Virus record (IMG/VR): IMGVR_UViG_3300007352_000001
Location: 124,001 to 188,000 of that record
DNA from: a virus
Direction: 5' to 3' (one strand)
Length of the DNA: 64,000 bases
Below, piece after piece: positions 24,300-32,567 of the stretch (its first letter is position 1; each line of letters opens with the position of its first letter). Below the pieces are notes generated by a model that worked only from the letters and a program-made list of their open reading frames with translations, was not told the DNA's origin and ran no database searches. The position numbers were made by a program, and so were the translations under genes.

Positions 24300-25571
24300 A
24301 TGGCATGGCAAGTCAACCGTGAGAAGGCAGCCGAACGCGCCCAGGAGATCGAGCAACGGCAAGATCGAGCGGGTGGCAAGATCCGGTGGTTCAAGTGGCA
24401 GACCGGGCAGCCGGGCAATCTGATCCGCTTCATGCCGCCGGGGCCGGACGAGAACAAGCCGCCGTACATCCCCGACGCCGAGTTCGCGATGATCGTGTAC
24501 TCGCACAAGCGCGTGCCCGGTCTCGACAAGGACACGAACTTCCGCTGCGTCGGGAAGACCTACCCGTCGCAGGGGCCGTGCCCGAAGGAGATCTGCATGT
24601 GCGCGGCGATGCAGAATCTCAAGGATTTCATCGGGCAGAACAAGGAGCGCGAGGATCGCATCCTCGGCACCGGCCAGAACAAGTACTACCTCTCGAAGCA
24701 GTTCTGGACCAACTGCATCAACCGCAAGTCGATGCGCGTGCTCGACACGGCAAGCAACGAGGTCACTGAGCTGGTCGCGGGGCAGCAGCCGACGGACACA
24801 CAGGTGTTCGCGCCCGAGCTGATCGCACTGCCCGAGACTGTCTACAAGTGGGCGCTCACTAACCTCGACGTCGTCGGTGACTTCACCGATCCCAACACCG
24901 GGATGGACGCCTTCATCCTGCGCACCGGGACTGGCCGCGATACCAAGTACCAGACGATGACGCTGGTGCCGGATCGTCGGCCGATCGACGTCCCTGGCAA
25001 GATTCAGATGACGCTCGACGCGATGTACAACGTCGCTGACATCTTCAAGTACCCGGACGCGGCGACGATCGACAAGATGCAGGCGCACGTGCGCACGGTC
25101 GAACAGTTCCTCGGTCGCTCGCGCACCGACATGCCGATGACCGAGGGCTCGCAGCAGGCGGCGACCAACGGCATGGCGATGGGCGCCGGCCATCAGGCGG
25201 CGCAGGCGGTCGCCCCAGCAACTGCACAGATGCAGCCTGTGATGCAGCCTGCCCAGGCTACGGCCACGCCGGTGCAACAGCCGGTCCAGCAGCAGCCGGT
25301 GCAACAAGTTGCCCAACCGGCCCAGACGACGGCGCCAGCACAGACCACAGCACCGGGCACGATGAAGGTGAAAGACCAGATCGCTGGCATGCTGCAGGCG
25401 GCGCTCTCTGGTGAGGAGCCTGACTGCTACTTCCACCAAGTCATCGGGTGGAAGAAGTGCCAACTGTGTCCGTGGGAGGCGCCGTGCATGGACGCGACGC
25501 AGCGCGCGGAGAGCACCACGCCGCCGCTCGTCACGTTGGAGACGCGCAAGCGCATCCACGGCATCGCGTGA
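24300..25571 (+). CDS. gp32-like single-stranded DNA-binding protein
   Basis: A 423-residue protein resembling T4 gp32. The basic N-terminal segment has helices for cooperativity; the core contains NLIRFMPPG, then a Cys cluster (FRCVG, GPCPKEICMCAA) that could hold zinc, and KQFWTNCINRK, aromatic and basic residues typical of the DNA cleft. A flexible Gln/Pro/Ala linker occupies about residues 280-365, followed by a C-terminal segment with CQLCPWEAPC. It protects single strands and coordinates polymerase, helicase and RecA. A perfect hairpin GGCTCC-GTGT-GGAGCC lies in its leader at 24258-24273. Confidence 0.75.
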   Translation: MAWQVNREKAAERAQEIEQRQDRAGGKIRWFKWQTGQPGNLIRFMPPGPDENKPPYIPDAEFAMIVYSHKRVPGLDKDTNFRCVGKTYPSQGPCPKEICMCAAMQNLKDFIGQNKEREDRILGTGQNKYYLSKQFWTNCINRKSMRVLDTASNEVTELVAGQQPTDTQVFAPELIALPETVYKWALTNLDVVGDFTDPNTGMDAFILRTGTGRDTKYQTMTLVPDRRPIDVPGKIQMTLDAMYNVADIFKYPDAATIDKMQAHVRTVEQFLGRSRTDMPMTEGSQQAATNGMAMGAGHQAAQAVAPATAQMQPVMQPAQATATPVQQPVQQQPVQQVAQPAQTTAPAQTTAPGTMKVKDQIAGMLQAALSGEEPDCYFHQVIGWKKCQLCPWEAPCMDATQRAESTTPPLVTLETRKRIHGIA

Positions 25572-25574
25572 ACC

Positions 25575-26150
25575 ATGGAACAGTTCTGGGTACCGTTCCT
25601 CGGGGTACCTGAGAAGGTCCCCGAGGGATGGTGTCACTCCGGATGCGGTGGGAAAGTGAAAGAGGGAAACCATTATTGCCACGGCGGTTGCGCGAAACGA
25701 ATGCGAGTAATCTTCAAGTTCATCGAAGAGACCGGATGCCTTGAGGGGACGCGCGAACCTAGCACGTCTCAGGGTTACATGAAGGCGCCTGGCGGAAAGT
25801 ATCTCCACCACGTGGTGGCTGTGCATCACTACGGTGAGTTACCGCCAGGGTACGAGTGGGATCACTATTGTCAGAACCCGCGATGTGCGCGGCCTGATCC
25901 GGCTCATGTTCGGCCGCTTACGATGATCGAGAACAGAGGTCGCGTCCGCCCGCGGCGCATGCTCACTCAAGAGGAGATCGAAGAGATCAGGAATGACCCG
26001 CGCGGCGTCAGCGCAGCGGCCAAGCGGTTCGGCATTCAACTCTCGACCGCAAAACGAATCCGCGAACCTGGGTACTGTCCACCTTCGGACCGACCAGCTG
26101 GTGGGCGATTCAGTGGTCGACTCAAGTATCACCCCAACCTGCGCCCATGA
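25575..26150 (+). CDS. HNH homing endonuclease (free-standing)
   Basis: A 191-residue protein with an HNH_3-type core: HHVVAVHHYGELPPGYEWDH, then the CQNPRCARPDPAHVRPL segment, matching the Asp-His + N-x-x-C-x-N-P-x-H-L signature. The C-terminus has a helix-turn-helix-like tail (VSAAAKRFGIQLSTAKRIRE) as in I-HmuI-type enzymes. Such genes insert beside conserved phage genes and cut alleles lacking them. Its base composition is visibly more A/T-rich than its neighbours, consistent with recent arrival. Located between SSB and the 5'-3' exonuclease. Confidence 0.8.
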   Translation: MEQFWVPFLGVPEKVPEGWCHSGCGGKVKEGNHYCHGGCAKRMRVIFKFIEETGCLEGTREPSTSQGYMKAPGGKYLHHVVAVHHYGELPPGYEWDHYCQNPRCARPDPAHVRPLTMIENRGRVRPRRMLTQEEIEEIRNDPRGVSAAAKRFGIQLSTAKRIREPGYCPPSDRPAGGRFSGRLKYHPNLRP

Positions 26151-27094
26151 TGCCGTCGTTGCTCATCGTTGACGCGAACCACACCTTGCACCGGGTGATG
26201 AAGCAGCCGTCTGTCGCCGAGCTGAAGATGGGCGGCGTGTTCGGCTTCTTGCGCACGCTGCACCAAGTGCTTGGCCGGTATCCGTTCCGGCAGGTGGTCG
26301 CGTGTTGGGACGGTGGGCTCTCCACACGACGGCGTGCGCTGTGCCCAGAGTACAAGCAGCACCGAGATCCGCCCGAGCCAGGCTACCGAGAACGGTTCAA
26401 CCTGAATCGGGCGTATCTCTCCCAGCTCTTCGCGTTGCTGGGTGTTGGCGAGCTGCGCTTCGAGCGCCGTGAAGCCGACGACGTCATTCATCGGCTCCGA
26501 GAGCGCGTGCGGCTCCTGGATCCGACCGTGGCGGCAGTAGTGATCTCTGAGGACCGTGACTTCTTCCAGCTCGTGGACGAGGTCACGGCCCTCTACCTGC
26601 CGCGCAAGGACCGGTACGTCACTGTCAACTGCTTCGAGGAGCTGGCCGGCGTGCCGCGCGACCGGTTCCTGCTCTGCAAGTCAATCCTCGGGGATCGTGG
26701 AGACAACATCAGCGGCATCCCCGGCGTCGGGGAGGTGACCGCAAAGAAGATCGCGAACGCTGCCCCAGTCGCTGACGGTGCGCTGCTCGAAGAGCGGTGG
26801 GAACCGGTGCGCCAGTTCTGCGTCGAGTCGACCGACAAGCGGGTACGCAAGGCGAGCACGGCGTGGAACGTCGTTTATCGTAACTACCAGCTTGTGGCAC
26901 TCGACCTCGAACCGTTCACGCCACAGGAGTTGCTCGACATCGACGCGCTGATCACCGCGCCGCCAGAGGTCAATCTCGAAGGGGCTCGCTCATTGCTGAG
27001 CGCGATGGAGTTCCGCTCGATCATTGCCACGTTTGGTGACTGGGCCGAGCCGTTCAAGCGTCTGCGATCCGGGCCGTGCATCGTGACGTCGTGA
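26147..27094 (+). CDS. 5'-3' exonuclease (FEN/PIN-like, RNase H family)
   Basis: A 315-residue FEN-family nuclease: N-terminal LLIVDANHTLHRV with the first metal Asp, CWDGGLSTRR, EADDVI (about residues 107-112) with clustered acids, ISEDRDFFQL, and a helix-hairpin-helix GDRGDNISGIPGVGEVTAKK (about 184-203) that grips the DNA. It removes RNA primers and flaps. It replaces the exonuclease domain missing from the polymerase fusion. Overlaps the HNH gene stop by 4 bases. Confidence 0.88.
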   Translation: MMPSLLIVDANHTLHRVMKQPSVAELKMGGVFGFLRTLHQVLGRYPFRQVVACWDGGLSTRRRALCPEYKQHRDPPEPGYRERFNLNRAYLSQLFALLGVGELRFERREADDVIHRLRERVRLLDPTVAAVVISEDRDFFQLVDEVTALYLPRKDRYVTVNCFEELAGVPRDRFLLCKSILGDRGDNISGIPGVGEVTAKKIANAAPVADGALLEERWEPVRQFCVESTDKRVRKASTAWNVVYRNYQLVALDLEPFTPQELLDIDALITAPPEVNLEGARSLLSAMEFRSIIATFGDWAEPFKRLRSGPCIVTS

Positions 27095-27104
27095 AGGTGT
27101 GGGG

Positions 27105-27665
27105 ATGTGGAAGTCGATGCGTGGGATCGTCATCGGTGCGGTCATCGGCGCCGTGACGCTCGTTCTGCAGGATCATCTCATGCGGCTCATCTACGCGACC
27201 GAGGAAGCCGTCCTCGATACGGTTGCAGCACTGTTCGCCGATGATGAGCGATCGGATGGAGGCAGCCAGATCGCGATCGTGGACGATACGTACGAAGAGC
27301 CGACACCTCACGCGAACCCAATGACCGAGTTTGGCGGGACGATGCACCTCTTCGCTGATGGTGCCGTGCTCTCGAAGGAATCGCCGGGCTGTGCCCTGAC
27401 GACCTACAACGGCACGAACCTGCCGTATCGCGCGCTCAACTGCTCGCCGGGGGCTGGACAGGCGTTGTGGCAGCTTCCGTGGCCGGTTGGGGACGACTTC
27501 ACCTACCGCGTGCACTACTCGACGGCGACGACGGACGTTAAGGCTTGCAAGTGGAACGTGGCGGCGCTGCCGGACCACGGCACGGCCGTCGTGTCGGTGA
27601 GCCTCAACCGTGACTCGACGACGACCACGGACTGCTCGCTCCGTAGCCTGGAGATTCGCTACTGA
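27105..27665 (+). CDS. Membrane-anchored or exported protein (186 aa)
   Basis: A basic N-terminus (MWKSMRG) and hydrophobic segment (IVIGAVIGAVTLVLQ) form a signal anchor; the rest is an extracytoplasmic-type domain with four Cys residues and many Thr/Ser strands, which suggests a beta-sandwich with disulfides. ATG 27105 is favoured over GTG 27099. The last base overlaps the next ATG. Function unknown; could sit in the host envelope. Confidence 0.65.
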   Translation: MWKSMRGIVIGAVIGAVTLVLQDHLMRLIYATEEAVLDTVAALFADDERSDGGSQIAIVDDTYEEPTPHANPMTEFGGTMHLFADGAVLSKESPGCALTTYNGTNLPYRALNCSPGAGQALWQLPWPVGDDFTYRVHYSTATTDVKACKWNVAALPDHGTAVVSVSLNRDSTTTTDCSLRSLEIRY

Positions 27666-28120
27666 TGTACCAACAAGTGCAAGCTGACCTCTGGTCGTAC
27701 CCGGCCGACTGGCGAGTCGTCACGACTAATGGCTTCACGCGCAAAGACGGCACCGCCGTCATGGGTCGCGGCATCGCGGCGCAGGCGCGCACGAAGTACC
27801 CCGAGCTGGAGCGCAAGCTCGGCTTGCAACTGCGCGTCACCGGAAACGTCGTCTACGTCTTCCCCGAGTACAAGATCATCACGTTGCCGGTGAAGCCGAC
27901 GCGTGGGCCGGACGGCACGCCCGGCTTCATGGTCGCGGCCGATCCCATCCTGATCGGGGAGAGTCTTGTACAACTCGTGCGACGGAACCTGGACGGTGTG
28001 ATCGCCATGCCGCGGCCAGGATGTGGCAACGGCAAACTGGATTGGGCCACACAGGTCAAGCCGATCTGTGACCTCGTGCTCAAAGACGACCGCTACGTGG
28101 TGGTCGATTGGGAGGAGTGA
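27665..28120 (+). CDS. Macrodomain (ADP-ribose-binding) protein
   Basis: A 151-residue protein with macrodomain features: the N-terminal strand and loop VVTTNGFTRKDGTAVMGRGI (the N-G-xx-M-G-xG ADP-ribose loop), KYPELERKLG, and a second loop MPRPGCGNGKLDW where phosphates bind, then helix VKPICDLVL. Macrodomains remove or bind ADP-ribose and ADP-ribose-1''-phosphate. In a phage that also encodes NAD salvage (41749-44344) and an RNA ligase (36740), this fits handling ADP-ribose produced by host defence or by tRNA-splicing-type repair. Overlaps its upstream neighbour by one base. Confidence 0.8.
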   Translation: MYQQVQADLWSYPADWRVVTTNGFTRKDGTAVMGRGIAAQARTKYPELERKLGLQLRVTGNVVYVFPEYKIITLPVKPTRGPDGTPGFMVAADPILIGESLVQLVRRNLDGVIAMPRPGCGNGKLDWATQVKPICDLVLKDDRYVVVDWEE

Positions 28121-28123
28121 GCG

Positions 28124-29209
28124 GTGGCAGTGAAAGCGGTCAAGAAACGAAAGGCCGGCAGCACCAAAACGGCCGACGGGTTCCAGGCGTTGCTGAAAGA
28201 CCTGCGCGAGAACATGGAGGAGGGTGCAGTGCGCCTGGCCTCTGAGGGGTTCGACTCTGACGTGAAGATGTGGATCCCGACCGGGTTCACTCAGCTCGAC
28301 GTCCTGCTGAAGGGCGGGATCCCGGTTGGACGCATCGTCGAGATCTACGGCCGGGAAGGTAGTGGGAAGACGACGCTCGCTACGCAGATCATGGCGAGCT
28401 GTCAGCGCATGGGCGGCGTGGCGATCCTCCTCGACTCGGAGTCGAAGTTCTACCCCGAGCGCGCCAAGCTCATGGGCGTCGACTTGAACCAGTTGCTCAC
28501 GGTGCGCGCCAACACGGTCGAGAAGGGGTTCGCCTACATCCTGCAGATTCTGCCGAAGGCACGCGAGCACATGGCGGCTGACTTGCCGGTGGTGGTGGTG
28601 TGGGACACGATCGCCTCTGCGCCGACAGAAGCGGAGTTCGACGCGCAGACTGAAGGCGACGACCCGTTCAAGCGCGGCATGATGGAGAAGCCGCGCATCA
28701 TCAAGCAGGCGATGCGGGTCGGCGCGACACTGCTCAGCCAAACCCAAGTCTCGCTGGTGCTGATCAACCAGATCATGGAGACGCAGCACGGGGACCGGCC
28801 ACCGGGCGGCACTGGTATCCGGCACCAGACGTCAGCGCGCATTCAGATGTACCGCACCGGCGAGGAGGGGGCTGAGGTCTCGTTGCAGGCACGCATCCGC
28901 AAGCTGCAGCTCGACGGGCCGCAGTCCGGCACCGACCGCGTCGACCTCGTCATCCGCCCACACGGCGGCGCCGACCACGTCTCGATGTTGGAGTACCTCG
29001 CGACGCAGAAGGCGTGCGCCGAGATCACCAAGAGCGGCGGTTGGTACACGATCGGGTTCAACGGCACCGACCACAAGGCACAGCGCTCGACCATCGAGCA
29101 GAAGGTCATGGAAGTCGACGGCTTGTCTGACTTCTTGAAGGACCGGACAACCTTCTACATGCTCGGGATGGCTGGGTACGAGCAGTGGAAGCAGATGCAT
29201 TCGCGGTGA
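28124..29209 (+). CDS. RecA/UvsX-type recombinase
   Basis: A 361-residue RecA protein: Walker A GREGSGKTT at about residues 76-84, the LLDSE catalytic region near 104-109, Walker B PVVVVWDT near 159-166, and an L2-like QVSLVLINQ near 208-216. It is slightly longer than T4 UvsX core domain and of the bacterial RecA type around the P-loop (GRIVEIYG). It drives strand exchange for recombination-dependent replication with the SSB and possible mediator upstream. GTG start four bases after the macrodomain stop. Confidence 0.88.
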   Translation: MAVKAVKKRKAGSTKTADGFQALLKDLRENMEEGAVRLASEGFDSDVKMWIPTGFTQLDVLLKGGIPVGRIVEIYGREGSGKTTLATQIMASCQRMGGVAILLDSESKFYPERAKLMGVDLNQLLTVRANTVEKGFAYILQILPKAREHMAADLPVVVVWDTIASAPTEAEFDAQTEGDDPFKRGMMEKPRIIKQAMRVGATLLSQTQVSLVLINQIMETQHGDRPPGGTGIRHQTSARIQMYRTGEEGAEVSLQARIRKLQLDGPQSGTDRVDLVIRPHGGADHVSMLEYLATQKACAEITKSGGWYTIGFNGTDHKAQRSTIEQKVMEVDGLSDFLKDRTTFYMLGMAGYEQWKQMHSR

Positions 29210-29213
29210 CGGT

Positions 29214-29747
29214 ATGCGATACGGAGGATTGCGGTTGCTGGTGCCGCCGCCTACTGACGAAGTGCGCCGAGGGGAACGGCAGTTGCTCCTGGCAATGATG
29301 GACGACGCGCAAACGTGTCTGCGTACGGCGATGACGAACTCCCGCACGTTCTGGGACACCTACGTGTGGATGTACGACCGCAGGTGCTCGGCGCCGTTCT
29401 CCTTCGAGGATACCTGCATCTATCTCCGGCTCGATCCGGAAGCAGTCCGCGATTGCCTGCGCCGCGACTTGCAGCGGCGGTTCCCGAACGGCATCCCACC
29501 GCTCTACGACGAGGACCCGCATGAACAACGTGCCCGAGCCGCTCGCGCCGGGGGTGATGCTCAAGCTCTTTCGTCCCCCAAACCCCAAAACCCAGCAGAT
29601 GGGGTTCGAGATCATCGTGTCCGATCAGAACGACAACGAAGCCGTGCAGCGGCTGAAGCAGCTGGCCAGCGAGATCCGGGGACTCGCCGACCCAGCCTAG
29701 CTGGCACGGCTCCTGCACGTTTGTACCGGTTGGAGGTCTACCAGTGA
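29214..29747 (+). CDS. Hypothetical protein, C-terminal part doubtful
   Basis: The first 100 residues look like a genuine globular protein (aspartate, tryptophan and arginine helices). From about residue 103 the translation becomes Arg/Ala/Gln-rich and coincides with a better-looking overlapping frame (29521-29700). Its TGA at 29745-29747 overlaps the next GTG, which argues the long version may be real, but the composition argues otherwise. Possibly a frameshifted fusion with the nested gene. Confidence 0.5.
   Translation: MRYGGLRLLVPPPTDEVRRGERQLLLAMMDDAQTCLRTAMTNSRTFWDTYVWMYDRRCSAPFSFEDTCIYLRLDPEAVRDCLRRDLQRRFPNGIPPLYDEDPHEQRARAARAGGDAQALSSPKPQNPADGVRDHRVRSERQRSRAAAEAAGQRDPGTRRPSLAGTAPARLYRLEVYQ
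29521..29700 (+). CDS. Small protein (59 aa) nested in the preceding ORF
   Basis: ATG 29521 opens a 59-residue frame with a proline-rich start and an amphipathic C-terminal helix (EAVQRLKQLASEIRGL), protein-like in composition. Its stop is immediately followed by the sigma-54-like promoter, the expected end of an operon. It lies entirely within the 3' half of 29214-29747 in another frame. Confidence 0.55.
   Translation: MNNVPEPLAPGVMLKLFRPPNPKTQQMGFEIIVSDQNDNEAVQRLKQLASEIRGLADPA
29701..29730 (+). promoter_or_regulatory. Sigma-54-type promoter
   Basis: CTGGCACG begins at 29701; GG (29703-04) and GC (29715-16) are 10 bases apart, followed by TTTGTACCGGT ending at 29730. GGAGG follows at 29732-29736, then GTG 29744. 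One of six copies. Confidence 0.75.
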
Positions 29748-30571
29748 CGATCCGAGAGACGCTTACGGAGCTGGGGGAGGACATCATTCCCCAGCTGGAG
29801 GCGGTCGCCGGCCAGCATATCGAGCCGACCTACCTGACACAGTTCATGGACACGGTGCTGGGCGTCGACGAACCGTTCAGCCCGGACTACGTCCGGGCGA
29901 TCGTTCTCTTCACCATGCAGGTGCCGGGCGTGAAGCCGGCCTGCTACTACGCCGTGTCGAAGTTCTTCACCGACAACGGGTTCAAGGTGCGCATGCAGCG
30001 CACCAAGGGAAAGGGCAAGGCGAATCAGCCCGTCGAGAACACCAAGGCGGTGATGATCACGCCCGCCGCCGCGGCCGAGGAGCAGGCGCAGCGCGACGCG
30101 GCGATCGCCCAGCTCGATCAGGCTGGCCAGGACGCTGCCGCGGCGATCGCTGCTGCAGCTGCCGCCGCGGCGTCCGGTGCCCCGGCCGATCCGAACGCGC
30201 CACCGGTGGAAGGCGTCGAGGTCGAGGACCAGACGCCGAAGAAGCCGACGCCAACGTTCTGCGTCGAGGACGTGTTCTCCTACGCTGGCAGTGTGGCCGA
30301 CGAGGGCTTTCTCACGCTCGCCGAGGGCAGCAAGCAGATCAAGATCAAGCACAGCGTTACCGTGAACCCTGGACGGATCCAGCGCTTGCTGACGACGCTC
30401 GGCACGCAGGGGAAGAAAGCCGGCACGGTGGTGTACGAGACACACGAGTTCCCGCCGGCTGTCTCAGAGAGCGCTGGCACCGGCGCGCCGTCAGGGCACC
30501 GGTTGCGCCGGCTCGTGAAGTGGTACACTGATCAGAACCTCGACGTCCCGGATGGCGTCGCAGCAGAGTGA
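29744..30571 (+). CDS. Hypothetical two-domain protein with Ala-rich linker (275 aa)
   Basis: Two globular parts (about residues 1-105 and 160-275) joined by an alanine-rich linker (residues about 107-145). No catalytic motif stands out. It has its own sigma-54-type promoter and a good Shine-Dalgarno, so it may be abundant; an internal-head or DNA-binding structural role is possible. It is followed without a gap by tRNA-Trp. Confidence 0.7.
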   Translation: MTIRETLTELGEDIIPQLEAVAGQHIEPTYLTQFMDTVLGVDEPFSPDYVRAIVLFTMQVPGVKPACYYAVSKFFTDNGFKVRMQRTKGKGKANQPVENTKAVMITPAAAAEEQAQRDAAIAQLDQAGQDAAAAIAAAAAAAASGAPADPNAPPVEGVEVEDQTPKKPTPTFCVEDVFSYAGSVADEGFLTLAEGSKQIKIKHSVTVNPGRIQRLLTTLGTQGKKAGTVVYETHEFPPAVSESAGTGAPSGHRLRRLVKWYTDQNLDVPDGVAAE

Positions 30572-30643
30572 GCGGCGGTCGGTTAGTCGGTAAACCACGA
30601 GACTCCAAATCTCGGACCGGGGGTTCGATTCCCTCCCGCCGTG
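30572..30643 (+). tRNA. tRNA-Trp (anticodon CCA)
   Basis: Cloverleaf with acceptor GCGGCGG/CCGCCGT (one G-U at the end), anticodon stem CGAGA/TCTCG and loop CTCCAAA (anticodon CCA), T-arm GGGGGTTCGATTCCCTC, discriminator G. Begins at the base after the upstream stop. Confidence 0.88.
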
Positions 30644-30685
30644 CTCTGAGGTCGCAGCTGATGATGTGGTGTGGTGGAGGTGTGG

Positions 30686-31264
30686 ATGCGCGTTCAGAGC
30701 GGCAAGGCCAAGGGCCGTCGTCTCCAGGCGACGGTCGCTGAGGCTCTTTCACGGACACATGGCCTGACGATCGAGGCCGTCCCGCCGACGAAGCCGGGCG
30801 CGCGTGAGCACGGCGCGACCTACGTCGGCGAGTTCAAGCAGCCTGACCTCCGCGTCAAGCGGATGGGCGAGGCGGGCGCCGACGTCGTGCTCTTGTCACA
30901 GCGCGCCGTTGACCGCGTCGCGCTGCAAGACACCAACGGCGTCTGGCACCCGGTGTGGTTCGAGTGCAAGAACCGTGAAGGGTGGCAACTCGATGCCCAC
31001 TTCTGGAACGCTGGACGGCTCGCGATCCTCGATCGCGCTTTCGAGCAGACTGCGGAGCGTCCAGAGGAGTACGTGCCGATCGTTGTGCTCTCGCGCAATC
31101 GGCACCCGCCGCTTGCAGTGCTGCCGGTGGAGGTACCGTTCCGCTTGCGCCTGCCGGCAAATCTGCTAGACGGCACGCCAAGCCTTATGCTACCACTCCC
31201 GACCGTTTCTGTGGTGGTGTTGTTGGACCAGCTCGTGCCGTACTTCGGGTACGGCCGACCCTAA
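30686..31264 (+). CDS. PD-(D/E)XK nuclease, Holliday-junction-resolvase-like
   Basis: A 192-residue protein with an N-terminal KGRRLQATVAEAL segment, ADVVLLS (the metal-binding Asp), then WFECKNREGWQ with the E-x-K catalytic pair of the PD-(D/E)XK fold and a further strand YVPIVVLSRNR. This arrangement is found in a common phage endonuclease family adjacent to recombination genes. It could resolve branched DNA or degrade host DNA. ATG 30686 is chosen for GGAGG seven bases upstream; GTG 30671 is possible. Confidence 0.7.
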   Translation: MRVQSGKAKGRRLQATVAEALSRTHGLTIEAVPPTKPGAREHGATYVGEFKQPDLRVKRMGEAGADVVLLSQRAVDRVALQDTNGVWHPVWFECKNREGWQLDAHFWNAGRLAILDRAFEQTAERPEEYVPIVVLSRNRHPPLAVLPVEVPFRLRLPANLLDGTPSLMLPLPTVSVVVLLDQLVPYFGYGRP

Positions 31265-31281
31265 CCTGTGCGGAGGAGAAC

Positions 31282-32376
31282 ATGGCGGAAGCGGACGTCA
31301 GGGTTGGTGGTGTACGCGTCACGTTCCATCGAACGGTGCGCGTCCCGAGCAAGCGTGGCGATGGGACGCCGAATCAACTGCCGGCGAGTCTCGGGAGCTT
31401 CGGGCTCTACCCGGTGACGAGTCTCAAGCAAGCGCCGAAGCACTGGAAGCGGGAAGGCGCCTACGTGCTGCCGATGCATGGCCATGAAGCGATGTGGCTC
31501 GGTTTCGCACCGCCGGCCAAGCCGCGCGCGATGGTGATCGGCACCGGCATGGTGAACGCGGTCACCGGTGACACGCTCAGCAACGAGCTGTCGGGCGACA
31601 AGCAGAACTATGTCGTGGTGCCGCCGCAGCCGTGGATCGACGGCTTCAAGCTGAAGGGCAAAGAAGAAGTGCGGCAGTTCGTCGCCGCGGTGATGGGCGA
31701 CGGCGAGACCGCTGAAGAGCAACTCACCGGCAAGGCCGAGTTCGGCGGCATCCAGCTCGGCGTGTTCGAGCCGAAGATCGAGCTGATCCCGGTACACATG
31801 CCAGGCGCGGTTGGCGGCGCCGGCTGGATGGCGAACGAGGCGGCGTACAAAGCGTCGTCAGGTATTCTGCGCACGTGTAGCTTCAACGCCTCGACGACGC
31901 CGACCATGTCGTCGGCGCGTGGCATGTCGTCCGGGCCACCGCGGGAAACGAAGACCTCTGGCGGTATCATCGGTGCCTCAGCGGCCGACGCGCCGATCGG
32001 CATCTACAACGTCACTGACGTCAGCGAGATGGGCCTCGGCGGTGGCGGGACCATCGCGCAGAAGATCTACGACGATCCGTACCTCGACGGGAAGACGGTC
32101 GCCGAGGTGTGGTCGGCACAGCCGACCGACAAGGCGTGGATTTACATCGTGCACGCCAAGGACTGGGAGCTGCTGACTGGCAACAAGGCGCCCGCCTCGC
32201 CGATCACGTACCAGACCTACCAGGAACACGGCTATCCGTGGTTCGGACTGGCCGACGGCACGTGGGCCGACGAGGGCGGCAGCGACGCCTTCGAGCAGAT
32301 GGCGGGCGTCGGCGGCAACCCGTCGGCGGTGCACGTCGAGCCGCAGCCGAATCCAGACACGAAGGGAGTCTGGTAG
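31282..32376 (+). CDS. Conserved-type hypothetical protein (364 aa)
   Basis: A glycine- and proline-punctuated 364-residue protein with an HGHEAMWLGF segment and a QPWIDGF segment; the pattern EAMWLGF...PRAMVIGTG...QPWIDGF recalls a widespread bacterial protein family of unknown function whose members share a (Q/H)xEAMWLSF stretch. No transmembrane segment. GGAGGAGAAC is directly before ATG 31282. It heads the membrane-stress-like module (31.3-41.7 kb) and ends at the structured region at 32378. Confidence 0.65.
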   Translation: MAEADVRVGGVRVTFHRTVRVPSKRGDGTPNQLPASLGSFGLYPVTSLKQAPKHWKREGAYVLPMHGHEAMWLGFAPPAKPRAMVIGTGMVNAVTGDTLSNELSGDKQNYVVVPPQPWIDGFKLKGKEEVRQFVAAVMGDGETAEEQLTGKAEFGGIQLGVFEPKIELIPVHMPGAVGGAGWMANEAAYKASSGILRTCSFNASTTPTMSSARGMSSGPPRETKTSGGIIGASAADAPIGIYNVTDVSEMGLGGGGTIAQKIYDDPYLDGKTVAEVWSAQPTDKAWIYIVHAKDWELLTGNKAPASPITYQTYQEHGYPWFGLADGTWADEGGSDAFEQMAGVGGNPSAVHVEPQPNPDTKGVW

Positions 32377-32377
32377 A

Positions 32378-32533
32378 CCAGCCAGACGGAGATCCCGGTC
32401 GTGGCGGGGTTCAGACCGCTTCGGAGTCTGGCTGGGGCGCACGCCCAGAGCGGCTCTGAAGAGCCTGGTGGTTCCAGTCCAGAGGGCTGGTGAGGCCAGG
32501 CGCCAAAATACCGGTCGCGTGTGCGGCGACCGG
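32378..32533 (+). ncRNA. Highly structured intergenic RNA candidate
   Basis: CCAGCCAGAC (32378-32387) pairs perfectly with GTCTGGCTGG (32426-32435). Further perfect hairpins follow: GGCTCT-GA-AGAGCC (32452-32465), CCAG...CTGG (32474-32490) and CCGGTCGC...GCGACCGG (32511-32533). Five helices in 156 nt between two genes point to a folded RNA (leader, small RNA or guide scaffold) rather than a simple terminator; no U-tract follows. The whole 191-nt gap lacks a gene. Confidence 0.5.
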
Positions 32534-32567
32534 CTAACCTGTGGACTGAGTGGGGGAGGTGCATCAA

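Noticed and set aside
24294-25829. A 511-codon leftward ORF opposite the SSB gene.
   Set aside because: His/Arg/Leu-rich antisense shadow; the sense frame has protein-like composition and family motifs.
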